64,000 bases of DNA. It comes from BP-191 sp035940575. Its GTDB lineage: Bacteria > Actinomycetota > Actinomycetes > BP-191. Position numbers and translations under genes: made by a program. Within the stretch, counting starts at the first letter, position 1. Every line of letters starts with the position of its first letter. This document shows positions 1 to 7,906 of the stretch, in pieces. The notes under the pieces were generated by a model that saw only the letters and a list, made by a program, of their open reading frames with translations, was not told the origin of the DNA and made no database searches. The stretch spans positions 13,367-77,366 of the forward strand of contig DASZER010000046.1 in the NCBI GenBank assembly GCA_035940575.1. Reading direction: 5' to 3'.

Positions 1-640
1 CCGGCGTCCGCAGCCCCTTCTCGTGCGCGAGGCGGTGGATGCGCGACCAGTCCTCCCAGTGGGTGTCGTGGTCGACGATGTGCTGGCGCACCTCCCAGTC
101 GAAGATCTCGGCACCGCCGCCGGTCAGCGACTCGAGGCCCGCGTCGATCAGCTCGTCCAGCACCTCCGAGGCGGACAGGCCCGACAGCTTCTCGAACCAC
201 TGGATCTCGGTCGCCGTGAAGCACTTCAACGACACGCCGGGCAGCGCCGCCTTGAGCTCGCGCAGGACGCGCGGGTAGTACCGCCACGGCAGCGTCGGGT
301 GCAGGCCGTTGACGACGTGGAGCTCCGTGAGGCCCTCGCCCTCCATGGCCTTGGCGAGGCGTACGGCCTCCTCGACGCGCATCGTGTACGCGTCCTTCTC
401 GCCGGGCTTGCGCTGGAACGAGCAGTACGCGCAGGACGCGACGCAGACGTTCGTGAGGTTCAGGTGGCGGTTGACGTTGAACATCACGCGGTCGCCGTTG
501 AGCCTCGTCCGCACCTCGTGGGCGAGCGAGCCGAGCCACATCAGGTCGTCGGAGTCGTAGAGCGCGACGCCGTCCTCGTAGGTGAGCCGCTCACCCGAGC
601 GGACCTTGTCCTCGAGCTCCCGCTTCAGTCCCGCGTCCAT
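1..640 (-). CDS. mqnE: Aminofutalosine synthase MqnE (radical SAM), 3' end outside window
   Basis: Reading the minus strand from the ATG at 638-640 gives 213 codons open to the window edge, so the C-terminal part is missing. The protein carries the radical SAM cluster motif CX3CX2C as CVASCAYCSF near residue 66, preceded by a FNVNRHLNLTN stretch and followed by ELHVVNGLHP and a LTGGGAEIF segment, all typical of MqnE. The family joins SAM and the enolpyruvyl product of MqnA to make aminofutalosine in the futalosine route to menaquinone. The quinone genes at 3.7-6.65 kb support this role. A hairpin terminator at 680-726 separates it from the gene upstream on the same strand. Confidence 0.93.
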   Translation of the reverse strand, partial: MDAGLKRELEDKVRSGERLTYEDGVALYDSDDLMWLGSLAHEVRTRLNGDRVMFNVNRHLNLTNVCVASCAYCSFQRKPGEKDAYTMRVEEAVRLAKAMEGEGLTELHVVNGLHPTLPWRYYPRVLRELKAALPGVSLKCFTATEIQWFEKLSGLSASEVLDELIDAGLESLTGGGAEIFDWEVRQHIVDHDTHWEDWSRIHRLAHEKGLRTP

Positions 641-679
641 GACGCGAGCCTACGGCGCCCGCGCACCCGCCGCAGAACG

Positions 680-726
680 CGGCAAAGCCCCGCGACTCCC
701 CTCCTGCTCGTCGCGGGGCTTTGCCG
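680..726 (-). terminator. Intrinsic-type hairpin after the anchored secreted protein gene
   Basis: A perfect 16-bp inverted repeat (680-695 and 711-726, arm CGGCAAAGCCCCGCGA) with a 15-base loop lies just downstream of the stop codon at 742 and before mqnE. There is no U tract, which is common for high-GC terminators. Confidence 0.8.
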
Positions 727-741
727 AAGTGCCGTGCTGCC

Positions 742-2448
742 TTACGCCTCCGAGCGCGTCATGCGGCGCGCGCCGAACGCGAGGGCCGTACCGATCACCG
801 CGACGATGCCCAGGCCGGCCGGGACACCGGTCGCGGGGTGCGAGCCCGGGGTCGTCGGGGTCACGCCGGTCGTCGAGGCCGGGCGGAACTTCGCGGACTC
901 GCCGAGCTCGCCGACCTTGAGCGACAGCGGGGCCGTCTTGAAGCCGGTCGCCGTGGGCAGGATCGCCGGGAGCGACGCCGCGTCGGTCAGCGCGAACTGC
1001 GTCGGGATCGTCGCCGAGCCGAGCTCCACCTGGAGCGCGGTGACGAGCGCCTTGGCGGTGCCGAACGCGCCCTCGGTGCCGGTGGACGTGGACTTCACCA
1101 GGAGCTTCACGCTCGGCGCGGGAACGGTCAGGCCGGTCGCCGTGGCGAGCACGGACGACAGCGCCTGGGTCGCGCCGGCGATCGTGGTGTTGACCTGCGA
1201 GGCGACGGTGCCCGCGAGACCCGCGACGTCCAGCTTCGTGTTGTTGGTCACGGTCTGGAGCACGTCCTGGCCGAGCACCTTCACGCCGCTGACGTAGCCG
1301 GTGACGTTCGCCGACTTCGTGGCGCCGGCGAGGGCACTGGTGCCCACCTGCGCCGCACCGATCTCGACGAGCGGGATGTCGGCGAGGACGCCGTCCACCA
1401 GCTCCGCGAGGTCGTCGATGAGCGGCTGGATCGCCGCGAGCGCCGTGGCGAGCGCGCCGGTGGCGGTGCCGTACGCGGCCTTGGCGGCGACGTACGCGCT
1501 GAGCGGGTCGTCGATCGTGTCGAGCGCGTCCGCGGTCTTGAGCGCCTCCTGCACGGCCACGCCCGCGGGGGTCGCGCTGAGCGAGTCCCACTCGGAGTGC
1601 GTGATCGGCAGGTCGATGCCCTCCGGCAGCGTCTCCACCGGGACGGTGAACGGCGCGAGCGCGGCGTCGAGCGCGGCGGCCTTGGACTGGAGGTCGGCGG
1701 CCTTGGCGGCGAAGTCCGCCGAGGCGGCCTCGTACGCGTCGTCCGCGGCCTCGATCTGCGTGTTGACCGCGGCGAGCGCCGTCTCCGCCATGGCGGGGAC
1801 GTCGATCGGGAGCGAGTCCACGAGACCGTTCAGCGTGTCGATCGGGAGCTTGCCGAGGTCGATGCCGAGAGCGGCGAGCACGTCCGCGATGCTCGGCAGC
1901 GAGACGTTGGAGATCGTCAAGGTCTTGCCCGCCTGCGACTTCGCGGCCTCGGTGGCCGAGCCGACCTTGACGCTGCCGTCGAGGCCGAGCGGGAGGCCGA
2001 GGAGCGACGCCTGGCCGAGCGACGCGGAGAGCGACGACACCGGGCCCGCGGCGGACTTCGCGGCGGACAGCGTGGCCGTCGGGCTCGACGCGGAGAGCAC
2101 GTTGAGCGGGAGCGCGCCACTGGTGACGCCGCCGACCGTCTTCGGGCTGTTCTGCGGCGTGACCGTGACCTCGCCCTTCTTCACGCCGTCGAGCGTGATC
2201 GGGACGAACGACACGGCAGGCGCGTCCTGAGACAGCGTCTGCGCGATGGCGGAGAGCGTGCCGACGGAGATGGTGTGTCCGTCGATCGTCTGGCCGGCGA
2301 CCGCGAGGTCGCCGACGCTGATGGTTGCCAGCGTCGCGCTGGACACGGCGCTTCCCGCAGCGGCTACGCCGGTGGCGGCGGAAGCGGCGGAGACGGGAAG
2401 TACGGTGCCCAGCGCGAGAGCGACGAGTACCGGGCGGTGCAGACGCAT
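742..2448 (-). CDS. Secreted, probably cell-wall-anchored protein of unknown function
   Basis: 568 aa. The first ~25 residues form a signal peptide ending around AASAA. The body is Ala/Ser/Val/Leu-rich, with no recognised enzyme motif and a predicted helical stretch around residues 200-290 rich in Ala, Lys and Gln. The C-terminus has the sorting-signal layout: a PATG motif, a hydrophobic segment (GLGIVAVIGTALAFGA) and a basic tail (RRMTRSEA), so a variant sortase signal is likely. It resembles the 474-aa protein at 47824-49248 in overall design and in phrases such as SLTVPAPSVKL/VKVQLVPAG-like segments and AKSAA runs, so I infer the two are distant paralogues. No sortase is encoded in the window. 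Confidence 0.75.
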   Translation of the reverse strand: MRLHRPVLVALALGTVLPVSAASAATGVAAAGSAVSSATLATISVGDLAVAGQTIDGHTISVGTLSAIAQTLSQDAPAVSFVPITLDGVKKGEVTVTPQNSPKTVGGVTSGALPLNVLSASSPTATLSAAKSAAGPVSSLSASLGQASLLGLPLGLDGSVKVGSATEAAKSQAGKTLTISNVSLPSIADVLAALGIDLGKLPIDTLNGLVDSLPIDVPAMAETALAAVNTQIEAADDAYEAASADFAAKAADLQSKAAALDAALAPFTVPVETLPEGIDLPITHSEWDSLSATPAGVAVQEALKTADALDTIDDPLSAYVAAKAAYGTATGALATALAAIQPLIDDLAELVDGVLADIPLVEIGAAQVGTSALAGATKSANVTGYVSGVKVLGQDVLQTVTNNTKLDVAGLAGTVASQVNTTIAGATQALSSVLATATGLTVPAPSVKLLVKSTSTGTEGAFGTAKALVTALQVELGSATIPTQFALTDAASLPAILPTATGFKTAPLSLKVGELGESAKFRPASTTGVTPTTPGSHPATGVPAGLGIVAVIGTALAFGARRMTRSEA

Positions 2449-2547
2449 GATGCGCCCCCTGTCACGAGACCGAGTGATTGATGCGACTCGGGCAAGACTT
2501 CGCGATCTGCCCGTTTTGGTCCATGACGAGATGGGGCTATTTCCTGC

Positions 2548-3009
2548 CTAGTCCTCGACGCGGACCCGGCCCTCCCAGCGGGTGGAGAGGACCACGGTGG
2601 TCCGCGTGCGGGCGACCCCGGGGATGCGCCGGAGCACGGCGAGCGTCTGCTCGAGCGTCTCCACGTCGGGCACGCGGACCTTCACGACGAACGCCTCGTC
2701 GCCCGCCACGAACCAGCAGTCCTCGATCTCGGGGACGTCCGCGAGCCGCGTCGCGACGTCGTCCTGCTCGGCGTCGTCGCGCTGGTAGATGCCGACCAGG
2801 GCGCTGACGCCGAGGCCGAGCGCGACCGGCGCGACGGCCGCGTGGTAGCCGGTCACGATGCCCGCCGACTCCAGGCGGCGTACGCGGTCGTGCACGGCCG
2901 GCGCGGACAGCCCGACGACGCGGGCGAGCTCGGCGTACGTCGCGCGGGCGTTGGCGCGCAGGGCCGCGAGAAGCGACCTGTCGACGGAGTCGACGTTCGG
3001 CTTCGGCAT
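2548..3009 (-). CDS. Lrp/AsnC family transcriptional regulator
   Basis: 153 aa. Residues 5-60 form the AsnC-type helix-turn-helix (DRSLLAALRANARATYAELA, then VGLSAPAVHDRVRRLE). Residues 75-145 form the RAM (ACT-like) ligand domain with DCWFVAGDEAFVVKVRV. Length is standard for the family. Such proteins bind amino acids or related metabolites and act on a neighbouring gene and on themselves. It diverges from the 44-aa ORF at 3089, with a 6-bp-arm inverted repeat (3034-3061) between the two starts. In Streptomyces an AsnC-type gene also lies among mqnE and the ubiX/ubiA/ubiD menaquinone genes, so a tie to quinone metabolism is plausible but not proven. Confidence 0.9.
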   Translation of the reverse strand: MPKPNVDSVDRSLLAALRANARATYAELARVVGLSAPAVHDRVRRLESAGIVTGYHAAVAPVALGLGVSALVGIYQRDDAEQDDVATRLADVPEIEDCWFVAGDEAFVVKVRVPDVETLEQTLAVLRRIPGVARTRTTVVLSTRWEGRVRVED

Positions 3010-3033
3010 GGGAATACCTTTGCTCCGTAGGCG

Positions 3034-3061
3034 TTACAGGTGCTAGAGTTTCGATCTGTAA
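3034..3061. promoter_or_regulatory. Candidate operator between lrp-type gene and small ORF
   Basis: TTACAG (3034-3039) and CTGTAA (3056-3061) are perfect inverted repeats 16 bases apart, in the 79-base divergent intergenic region and just upstream of the AAGGAGG ribosome binding site of the 44-aa ORF. The position fits autoregulation by the Lrp-type protein. This is inference from symmetry only. Confidence 0.45.
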
Positions 3062-3088
3062 GGCAGGAACGTCAAGGAGGGGAACAAG

Positions 3089-3223
3089 ATGAGCGTCTAC
3101 TCGGAGCTGTTCGAGGCGCGGTTCAACGAGGTCCGTCACGACTTCCAGGTGGCGAACGAGGGCCGCGGCTACGCCAGGCCGTCCGCGCTGCGCACGCTGA
3201 TCCGCCGCATCGCCTCCCGCTAG
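3089..3223 (+). CDS. Small hypothetical protein, 44 aa
   Basis: ATG at 3089 is preceded by a strong AAGGAGG ribosome binding site at 3074-3080 (spacing 8). The product is a charged 44-residue peptide with many Arg (MSVYSELFEARFNEV..., ending LIRRIASR). There is no signal peptide or membrane segment. It is divergent from the Lrp-type regulator and probably its regulatory target. No function is recognised. Confidence rests on the RBS, a sensible start and the position, not on homology. Confidence 0.65.
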   Translation: MSVYSELFEARFNEVRHDFQVANEGRGYARPSALRTLIRRIASR

Positions 3224-3225
3224 GA

Positions 3226-3240
3226 GGCTTCTGCGAAGCC
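3226..3240 (+). terminator. Small hairpin after the 44-aa ORF
   Basis: GGCTTC-TGC-GAAGCC begins three bases after the stop codon. It is a short, stable stem placed as a terminator for the 44-aa ORF. Confidence 0.4.
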
Positions 3241-3249
3241 CAGCCCGTC

Positions 3250-3355
3250 GCGAGCCGAGGGCCGCACGGCGATCGGGCAAGGCCGCAGGGCGCCTGCGGG
3301 CTGGGTGATGCCCGCAGGCGAGGAGAGAACGCAGCCGGGCGTCGCGCGGGCTCGG
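3250..3355. repeat. Structured intergenic element, copy A
   Basis: The 304-base gap 3224-3527 holds no gene. It contains GGCAAGGCCGCAGGG (3276-3290), an 11-bp hairpin (3291-3301 with 3310-3320), then GAGAACGCAGCCGGGCG. The block is flanked by a weak outer stem, CGAGCC (3251-3256) with GGCTCG (3349-3354). The same conserved words flank a different hairpin in copy B at 29548-29648. Beyond 3355 the sequence up to the bldC ribosome binding site is GC-rich with nothing else recognisable. Confidence 0.55.
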
Positions 3356-3527
3356 CGCCGCAGGGCCGGGTCTCGCAGAGCCCTCCTGACCCGCAAGGGC
3401 CGCGGGGGCGGCGCCGGGGGGCGCCGCGTCCGGTTTGGTCGGTCGCGAGAACTTTCGTGCTGCCCGTCACCTCTGGGGCGGACCTTCGTTGAGGGGGACG
3501 AAGAGCCGTCCAGGCGAGGAGGACACC

Positions 3528-3716
3528 ATGGAGCGCGACCGCTTGATGACCCCCGGCGAGGTCGCGACGCTGTTCCGCGTCGACCCCAAGACCGTCACCC
3601 GCTGGGCCGTCGCGGGCCGCATCGGCAGCGTCCGTACGCCCGGTGGCCACCGCCGCTTCCGCGAGTCCGAGGTCCGCGCGCTCCTGCGCGGCGAGACCCG
3701 CGCCATCGCGGTCTAG
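3528..3716 (+). CDS. bldC: BldC-type MerR-like DNA-binding protein
   Basis: 62 aa, start ATG at 3528 behind AGGAGG. A single winged helix-turn-helix: LMTPGEVATLFRVDPKTVTR, followed by WAVAGRI and the RTPGGHRRFRESEVRALL signature of Streptomyces BldC, which is of almost the same length. BldC binds direct repeats cooperatively and times the switch from vegetative growth to development; here the role is inferred from near-identity of the HTH core. Its stop codon overlaps the convergent ubiX stop (CTAG at 3713-3716). Confidence 0.92.
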   Translation: MERDRLMTPGEVATLFRVDPKTVTRWAVAGRIGSVRTPGGHRRFRESEVRALLRGETRAIAV

Positions 3717-4336
3717 CCCTCCGAACGTTCGCGACGGGCGGCACCGAGGTCGCCCGTCCACCGCCGGTAGAGGTCGTGCTCCACGCCCAGCGCGTCGAGC
3801 ACCCTCCCGGCCACGAAGTCCACGAGCTCCTGGACGGTCGAGGTCCCCGCGTAGAACGCCGGGCTCGCCGGCAGCACCACGGCCCCCGCGTCGTGCAGGG
3901 CCAGCATCGCCACCAGGTGCCCGCGGTCGAGAGGCGTCTCCCGCGGCACCACGACGAGCCTCCGCCGCTCCTTCAACGTCACGTCGGCGGCCCGCTGCAC
4001 GAGGTCCTTCGACAGCCCTCCCGCGATGCCCGCGACGGCCGCCGTGCTGGCGGGGACGACGGCCATCCCGCGCGTGACGTACGAGCCGCTGCTCGGACCC
4101 GCGCCGAGGTCGCCTGGCCCCCAGTGTCGCACGTCGCCCTCGACGCCGACCCAGGCGTGCAGCGACGCCGCGTCGTCGTGCCACTGGATGCCGGTCTCGT
4201 CCAGCAGCGTGAGCCGCGCGGCGCGCGACACGACGAGGTCGACCGCGTGCCCGCCCTCGACCAGCGCGCGGACGACGGCGGCGGCGTACGGCGTGCCGCT
4301 CGCGCCGGTGACGCCGACGACGTACGGCGCCCTCAT
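3713..4336 (-). CDS. ubiX: Flavin prenyltransferase UbiX
   Basis: 207 aa. The N-terminal VVGVTGASGTPYAAAVVRAL is the flavin-binding GASG loop. Later motifs, VVPASTAAVAGIAGGLSKDL and RRLVVVPRETPL, are the UbiX/Pad1 signature. The enzyme attaches a dimethylallyl group to FMN, making the prenylated FMN used by UbiD decarboxylases. It is the last of an ATGA-overlapped run, UbiD-type > MqnP > UbiX, so it very likely serves the UbiD-type enzyme at 5211-6650 in menaquinone synthesis. Confidence 0.93.
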   Translation of the reverse strand: MRAPYVVGVTGASGTPYAAAVVRALVEGGHAVDLVVSRAARLTLLDETGIQWHDDAASLHAWVGVEGDVRHWGPGDLGAGPSSGSYVTRGMAVVPASTAAVAGIAGGLSKDLVQRAADVTLKERRRLVVVPRETPLDRGHLVAMLALHDAGAVVLPASPAFYAGTSTVQELVDFVAGRVLDALGVEHDLYRRWTGDLGAARRERSEG

Positions 4337-5214
4337 GCCGCGCGGTCCAGCAGCGCGAACGCGAACAGGCCGATGCCGACGTAGCCGTTGACGGTGAAGA
4401 ACGCGCGGTTGACGCGCGACAGGTCGCCGGGCTTCACGATCGCGTGCTCGTACGCCAGCGCCCCGGCCGTCAGCGCGACGCCCGCCCACCACGCCCACCC
4501 GAGGCCCGCGTCGAGCCCGAACGCCACCAGCAGCGCCAGCGTCACGACGTGCGTCGCGACGGAGACGCGCAGCGCGGTCGCGACGCCGAAGCGGGCTGGC
4601 AGCGAGTGGACGCCGTTCGCGCGGTCGCTGTCGACGTCCTGGCAGGCGTAGACGAGGTCGAAGCCGGCGATCCAGGTGCCGACCGCGAGCCCGAGCCACA
4701 GCGCGGGCCGCGCGCCGTCGAACGTCTTCGACATCGCCACCCACGCGCCGACGGGCGCGATCGCCTGCGCGAGGCCGAGGACGTAGTGGCAGAGCCAGGT
4801 GAACCGCTTGGCGTACGGGTACAGCGTGAGCGGCGCGAGGGCGACCGGCGCGAGCGCGAGGCAGAGCGGGTCGAGCGCGAGCGCGGCGAGCAGGAAGATG
4901 GCGAGCGCGACGGCCATGCCGCCGTACGCCACCGAGACCGGCAGCGCGCCGGTCACGAGCTCGCGGCTCGCGGTGCGGGGGTTGCGCGCGTCGATCTCGC
5001 GGTCGATCACGCGGTTGGCCGCCATCGCGAACGTGCGCGCGGCCACCATCGCGACGGTGACGAGGAGCACGTCGAGCCAGTCGACGTCGGCGACGGCGGT
5101 CAGCGCGGCGATGTAGGCGAACGGCAGCGCGAACACCGAGTGCTCGATGACGACGAGCCGCAGGAAGCCCTTCACGCGCCCCTGGTGGACGACCGGCTCG
5201 GCGACGGTGCTCAC
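4333..5214 (-). CDS. mqnP: UbiA-family prenyltransferase of the futalosine menaquinone pathway (MqnP)
   Basis: 293 aa, GTG start overlapping the UbiD-type stop (GTGA). It has multiple membrane segments and the two Asp-rich prenyltransferase motifs: NRVIDREIDARNPRT near residue 70 and CQDVDSDRANG near residue 190. UbiA-family enzymes join a polyprenyl diphosphate to an aromatic carboxylic acid, here presumably 1,4-dihydroxy-6-naphthoate. The context of UbiD-type and UbiX partners, with mqnE nearby, supports MqnP rather than heme O or chlorophyll enzymes. Confidence 0.9.
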   Translation of the reverse strand: MSTVAEPVVHQGRVKGFLRLVVIEHSVFALPFAYIAALTAVADVDWLDVLLVTVAMVAARTFAMAANRVIDREIDARNPRTASRELVTGALPVSVAYGGMAVALAIFLLAALALDPLCLALAPVALAPLTLYPYAKRFTWLCHYVLGLAQAIAPVGAWVAMSKTFDGARPALWLGLAVGTWIAGFDLVYACQDVDSDRANGVHSLPARFGVATALRVSVATHVVTLALLVAFGLDAGLGWAWWAGVALTAGALAYEHAIVKPGDLSRVNRAFFTVNGYVGIGLFAFALLDRAA

Positions 5215-6650
5215 AAGCCCAGCTCACCCCAGCGGCGCGTGACGCGCTCGACGACGGCCGGGTCCTGCTCGATCTCCGGCGGCCAGCCGCCGGCGCGCGC
5301 GTAGCCCTCGGTGGGCAGCTTGCGGGTCGCGTCGATGCCGGCCTTGCCGCCCCAGAACTGCTGGTACGCCGCGTGGTCGAGGTGGTCGACGGGGCCCGTC
5401 GACAGCAGCAGGTCGTGGGCGTAGTCGACGTTGCCGAACGCCCGCCACGCGACCTCGGAGTAGTCGTGCACGTCGCAGTCGGCGTCGACCACGACGACGA
5501 GCTTCGTCAGGGAGAGCAGGCCCGCGCCCCAGATCGCGTTCATCACCTTCTGCGCCTGCTTCGGGTAGCGCTTCTCGACCGAGACGATCGCGCAGTTGTG
5601 GAACACGCCCTCGACCGGCAGGTCGTAGTCGACGATCTCGGGCACCGTCATCTGGATCAGCGGTAGGAAGATGCGCTCGGTCGCCTTGCCGAGCCACTCG
5701 TCCTCCTGCGGGGGACGCCCGACGACGATCGTCTGGAACACCGGGTCGCGCCGCATCGTCATCACGTCGACCGTCAGCGCGGGGAACGGCTCGACCGGCG
5801 TGTAGAAGCCGGTGTGGTCGCCGAACGGCCCCTCCGGCAGCCGTACCCCCGGCTCGAGCCAGCCCTCGAGGACGATCTGCGCGTCGGCGGGGACCTGCAA
5901 CGGCACCGAGAGGCAGTCGACCAGCTCGATCCGCTCGCCCTTGAGGAACCCGGCGAACAGGTACTCGTCGATGCCCGGCAACGGCGCGCTGGCCGAGTAG
6001 GTCACGACCGGCTCGCAGCCGAACGCGATCGCGACCGGCAGCCGCTCGCCGCGCCGCTCGGCGACGGCGTGGTGGGCGTTGGAGTCCTTGTGGATCTGCC
6101 AGTGCATGCCCACCGTGCGCTTGTCGTGGCGCTGGAGCCGGTACATGCCGAGGTTGCGCGTGCCCTCGGTGGGGTGGCGCGTGTGGGTGAGGCCGAGGTT
6201 CAGGAACGCGCCGCCGTCGAGCGGCCACGTGTGCAGCGCGGGGAGGTCGTAGAGGTCGATCTCGTCACCGCGACGGACGACCTCCTGGCACGGCGCGGTC
6301 TTGACCTTCTTCGGCGGGACCGAACGCAGCGAGAGCAGCTTGCCGAGGGACTCCCTGATGCCGGAGAGGCCGACCGGCAGCTCGGGCCGCACGAGGTCGC
6401 GGATGCGGTCGCCGATGTCGTCCAGCCGCGCGACGCCGAGCGCGGCGGCCATGCGGCGCTCGGTCCCGAAGACGTTGATGGCCAGGGGCATCGAGGAGCC
6501 GGTGACGTTCTCGAACAGCAGCGCCGGGCCGCCCGCGCGGGTCACGCGCTGGACGATCTCGGTCACCTCGAGGTGCGGGTCGACCGGCGCCTTGACCCGC
6601 TTGAGGTCGCCGTCCTTCTCGAGACGGCGGAGGAACGCGTCGAGGCTCAC
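5211..6650 (-). CDS. UbiD-family decarboxylase for menaquinone synthesis
   Basis: 479 aa, GTG start at 6648-6650 overlapping the DinB stop. UbiD hallmarks include LLFENVTGSSMPLAINVFGT near the N-terminus, HWQIHKDSNAHHAVAE, the EGPFGDHTGFYTP metal/prFMN region and WGAGLLSLTKLVVVVD towards the C-terminus. The family is a prenyl-FMN-dependent carboxy-lyase. In this operon it should remove the carboxyl group from the prenylated dihydroxynaphthoate made by MqnP. Length is normal for bacterial UbiD. Confidence 0.92.
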   Translation of the reverse strand: MSLDAFLRRLEKDGDLKRVKAPVDPHLEVTEIVQRVTRAGGPALLFENVTGSSMPLAINVFGTERRMAAALGVARLDDIGDRIRDLVRPELPVGLSGIRESLGKLLSLRSVPPKKVKTAPCQEVVRRGDEIDLYDLPALHTWPLDGGAFLNLGLTHTRHPTEGTRNLGMYRLQRHDKRTVGMHWQIHKDSNAHHAVAERRGERLPVAIAFGCEPVVTYSASAPLPGIDEYLFAGFLKGERIELVDCLSVPLQVPADAQIVLEGWLEPGVRLPEGPFGDHTGFYTPVEPFPALTVDVMTMRRDPVFQTIVVGRPPQEDEWLGKATERIFLPLIQMTVPEIVDYDLPVEGVFHNCAIVSVEKRYPKQAQKVMNAIWGAGLLSLTKLVVVVDADCDVHDYSEVAWRAFGNVDYAHDLLLSTGPVDHLDHAAYQQFWGGKAGIDATRKLPTEGYARAGGWPPEIEQDPAVVERVTRRWGELGL

Positions 6651-7180
6651 TGCCCCACCCTGCCGTCGATCGCCTGGCGCAGCAGGTCGGCGTGGCCCAT
6701 GTGCCGCGCGTACTCCTCGATCATGTGCAGCATCACCCAGCGCAGGGAGACCCGCTTCTCCACGCCGACGAGGTCGAGGTCGTTGCGCTCGAAGAAGTCC
6801 TCGGCGTACGCCACCTCCTCGCGCCACGCGGCCCACGCCTCGTCCACGCCGTCGGCGCTCGCGCGGTCCCAGGCCGCGTCCACGTCGTCGTCGCGCTTGA
6901 ACGGGCGCGGCGCGTCCTCGCCCGCGAGGCCGCGGCGGAACCATCCGCACTCCACGTCGGCCATGTGGCGTACGAGGCCCAGCAGCGACATCGACGTCAT
7001 CGGGACGGGGCGCGACGCGAGCTGCTCGGGTGTCAGCCCCTCGCACTTGAGGACGAGCGTCTCGCGCTGCCAGCGCAGGAAGCCGGCCAGCAGCTCGCGC
7101 TCGGTGCCGGCCCTCGGGACGTCCGTACGCGGGTCGTCGCCGGGGTCGACGAAGACGTCAGCGAACGGGGTCGTGCTCAG
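6647..7180 (-). CDS. DinB/DUF664-type four-helix protein
   Basis: About 177 aa. The DinB fold is indicated by LLGLVRHMADVECGWFRRGL in the first half and MLHMIEEYARHMGHADLLRQ at the end, which carry the usual metal-binding histidines. No ATG or GTG fits the frame upstream. The best start I see is a CTG at 7180 whose TGA overlap (CTGA) mirrors the GTGA overlaps of its neighbours. Family members are metal-dependent, often thiol-linked enzymes, but the substrate here is unknown. It is co-transcribed between the cbb3-like genes and the UbiD-type gene. Confidence 0.75.
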   Translation of the reverse strand: MSTTPFADVFVDPGDDPRTDVPRAGTERELLAGFLRWQRETLVLKCEGLTPEQLASRPVPMTSMSLLGLVRHMADVECGWFRRGLAGEDAPRPFKRDDDVDAAWDRASADGVDEAWAAWREEVAYAEDFFERNDLDLVGVEKRVSLRWVMLHMIEEYARHMGHADLLRQAIDGRVGQ

Positions 7181-7395
7181 TGCGCCTCGGCGCTCTCGGA
7201 GGCGCCGACCTGCTCGGTGGGGAACCGGTGCGGCGACGACTCGCGCGGCCCGTCGGAGAACGCCGCGAGGTAGTACGCCGCGATGCCCAGGATCAGCAGC
7301 GCGAGCGCGAGGTACCAGCGCGGCGCGGGGTTGTGGTCGACCTCGTCCCCGTCGCCGGTCGCGATCGGGTCGATGAACAGCGGCCGCTCGGTCAC
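7177..7395 (-). CDS. CcoP N-terminal-domain-like small membrane protein (no heme domains)
   Basis: 72 aa, GTG start overlapping the stop of the CcoO-like gene. The segment DEVDHNPAPRWY followed by a single membrane helix (LALALLILGIAAYYLAAF) matches the FixP/CcoP N-terminal anchor, in which an NPLPRWW motif precedes the helix. A complete CcoP continues into two CXXCH cytochrome c domains of about 200 residues; here the protein stops after about 22 hydrophilic residues and contains no Cys. Either it is a stand-alone CcoP anchor/CcoQ-like subunit or a reduced CcoP. The three-gene order NOP-like supports the assignment. Confidence 0.7.
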   Translation of the reverse strand: MTERPLFIDPIATGDGDEVDHNPAPRWYLALALLILGIAAYYLAAFSDGPRESSPHRFPTEQVGASESAEAH

Positions 7396-7904
7396 TCGGA
7401 CTCCTCGCAGGTGTGCTCGACGAGGAACGCCGCGAGCCGTTCGAGGTCACGGTGCACGAGGTGGCGGTACGACGGCATCGTCGAGCCGGGATGCGCGGCG
7501 GCCGGGTCCTTGAGGTACTCGACCATCGCCGCGACCTTCTGCTCCTTGGTCGCGCCGTCCTCCGCGCCGGGCACGCGGTCGCCGGCGCAGGCGAGGTCGG
7601 GGCCGTAGCGCGCCTGGCCCTGCAGGCCCGGCACGTCGTTGAGACCCTCGCCCGCGCTGCTCGGGCCCGCGGCGAGGTCGGCGTCGGTGAAGGCGTCGCG
7701 CACCTGGCGGGTGTGGCAGTAGACGCAGCCGTTGGAGCCGTAGAGGCCGCGGCCCTTCGCGCCCGCGACGCTGTGCTCGCGCGTCGCGTCGGTACGGGTC
7801 GTGGTGACGTCGGCCGTGGCGGGCGCGACGACCGTGGCGCCGTAGCCGAGGGCCACGAGCAGCGCGGGCCCGGCGAGCACGGGGAGCAGCGTCATGCGGC
7901 GCAT
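7392..7904 (-). CDS. CcoO/FixO-like membrane-anchored monoheme cytochrome c
   Basis: 170 aa from the ATG at 7902-7904, which has GAGGAG at good spacing; a GTG at 7910 overlapping the CcoN-like stop is the alternative. An N-terminal anchor helix is followed by GLYGSNGCVYCHTRQVRDA, where CVYCH is the heme c site and the trailing RQVR matches the CcoO pattern. Towards the C-terminus GSTMPSYRHL offers the axial Met. It is shorter than usual CcoO (about 200 aa or more). Unlike its partner at 7907-9325, its cofactor-binding residues are intact. Confidence 0.85.
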   Translation of the reverse strand: MRRMTLLPVLAGPALLVALGYGATVVAPATADVTTTRTDATREHSVAGAKGRGLYGSNGCVYCHTRQVRDAFTDADLAAGPSSAGEGLNDVPGLQGQARYGPDLACAGDRVPGAEDGATKEQKVAAMVEYLKDPAAAHPGSTMPSYRHLVHRDLERLAAFLVEHTCEESE

Positions 7905-7906
7905 CG

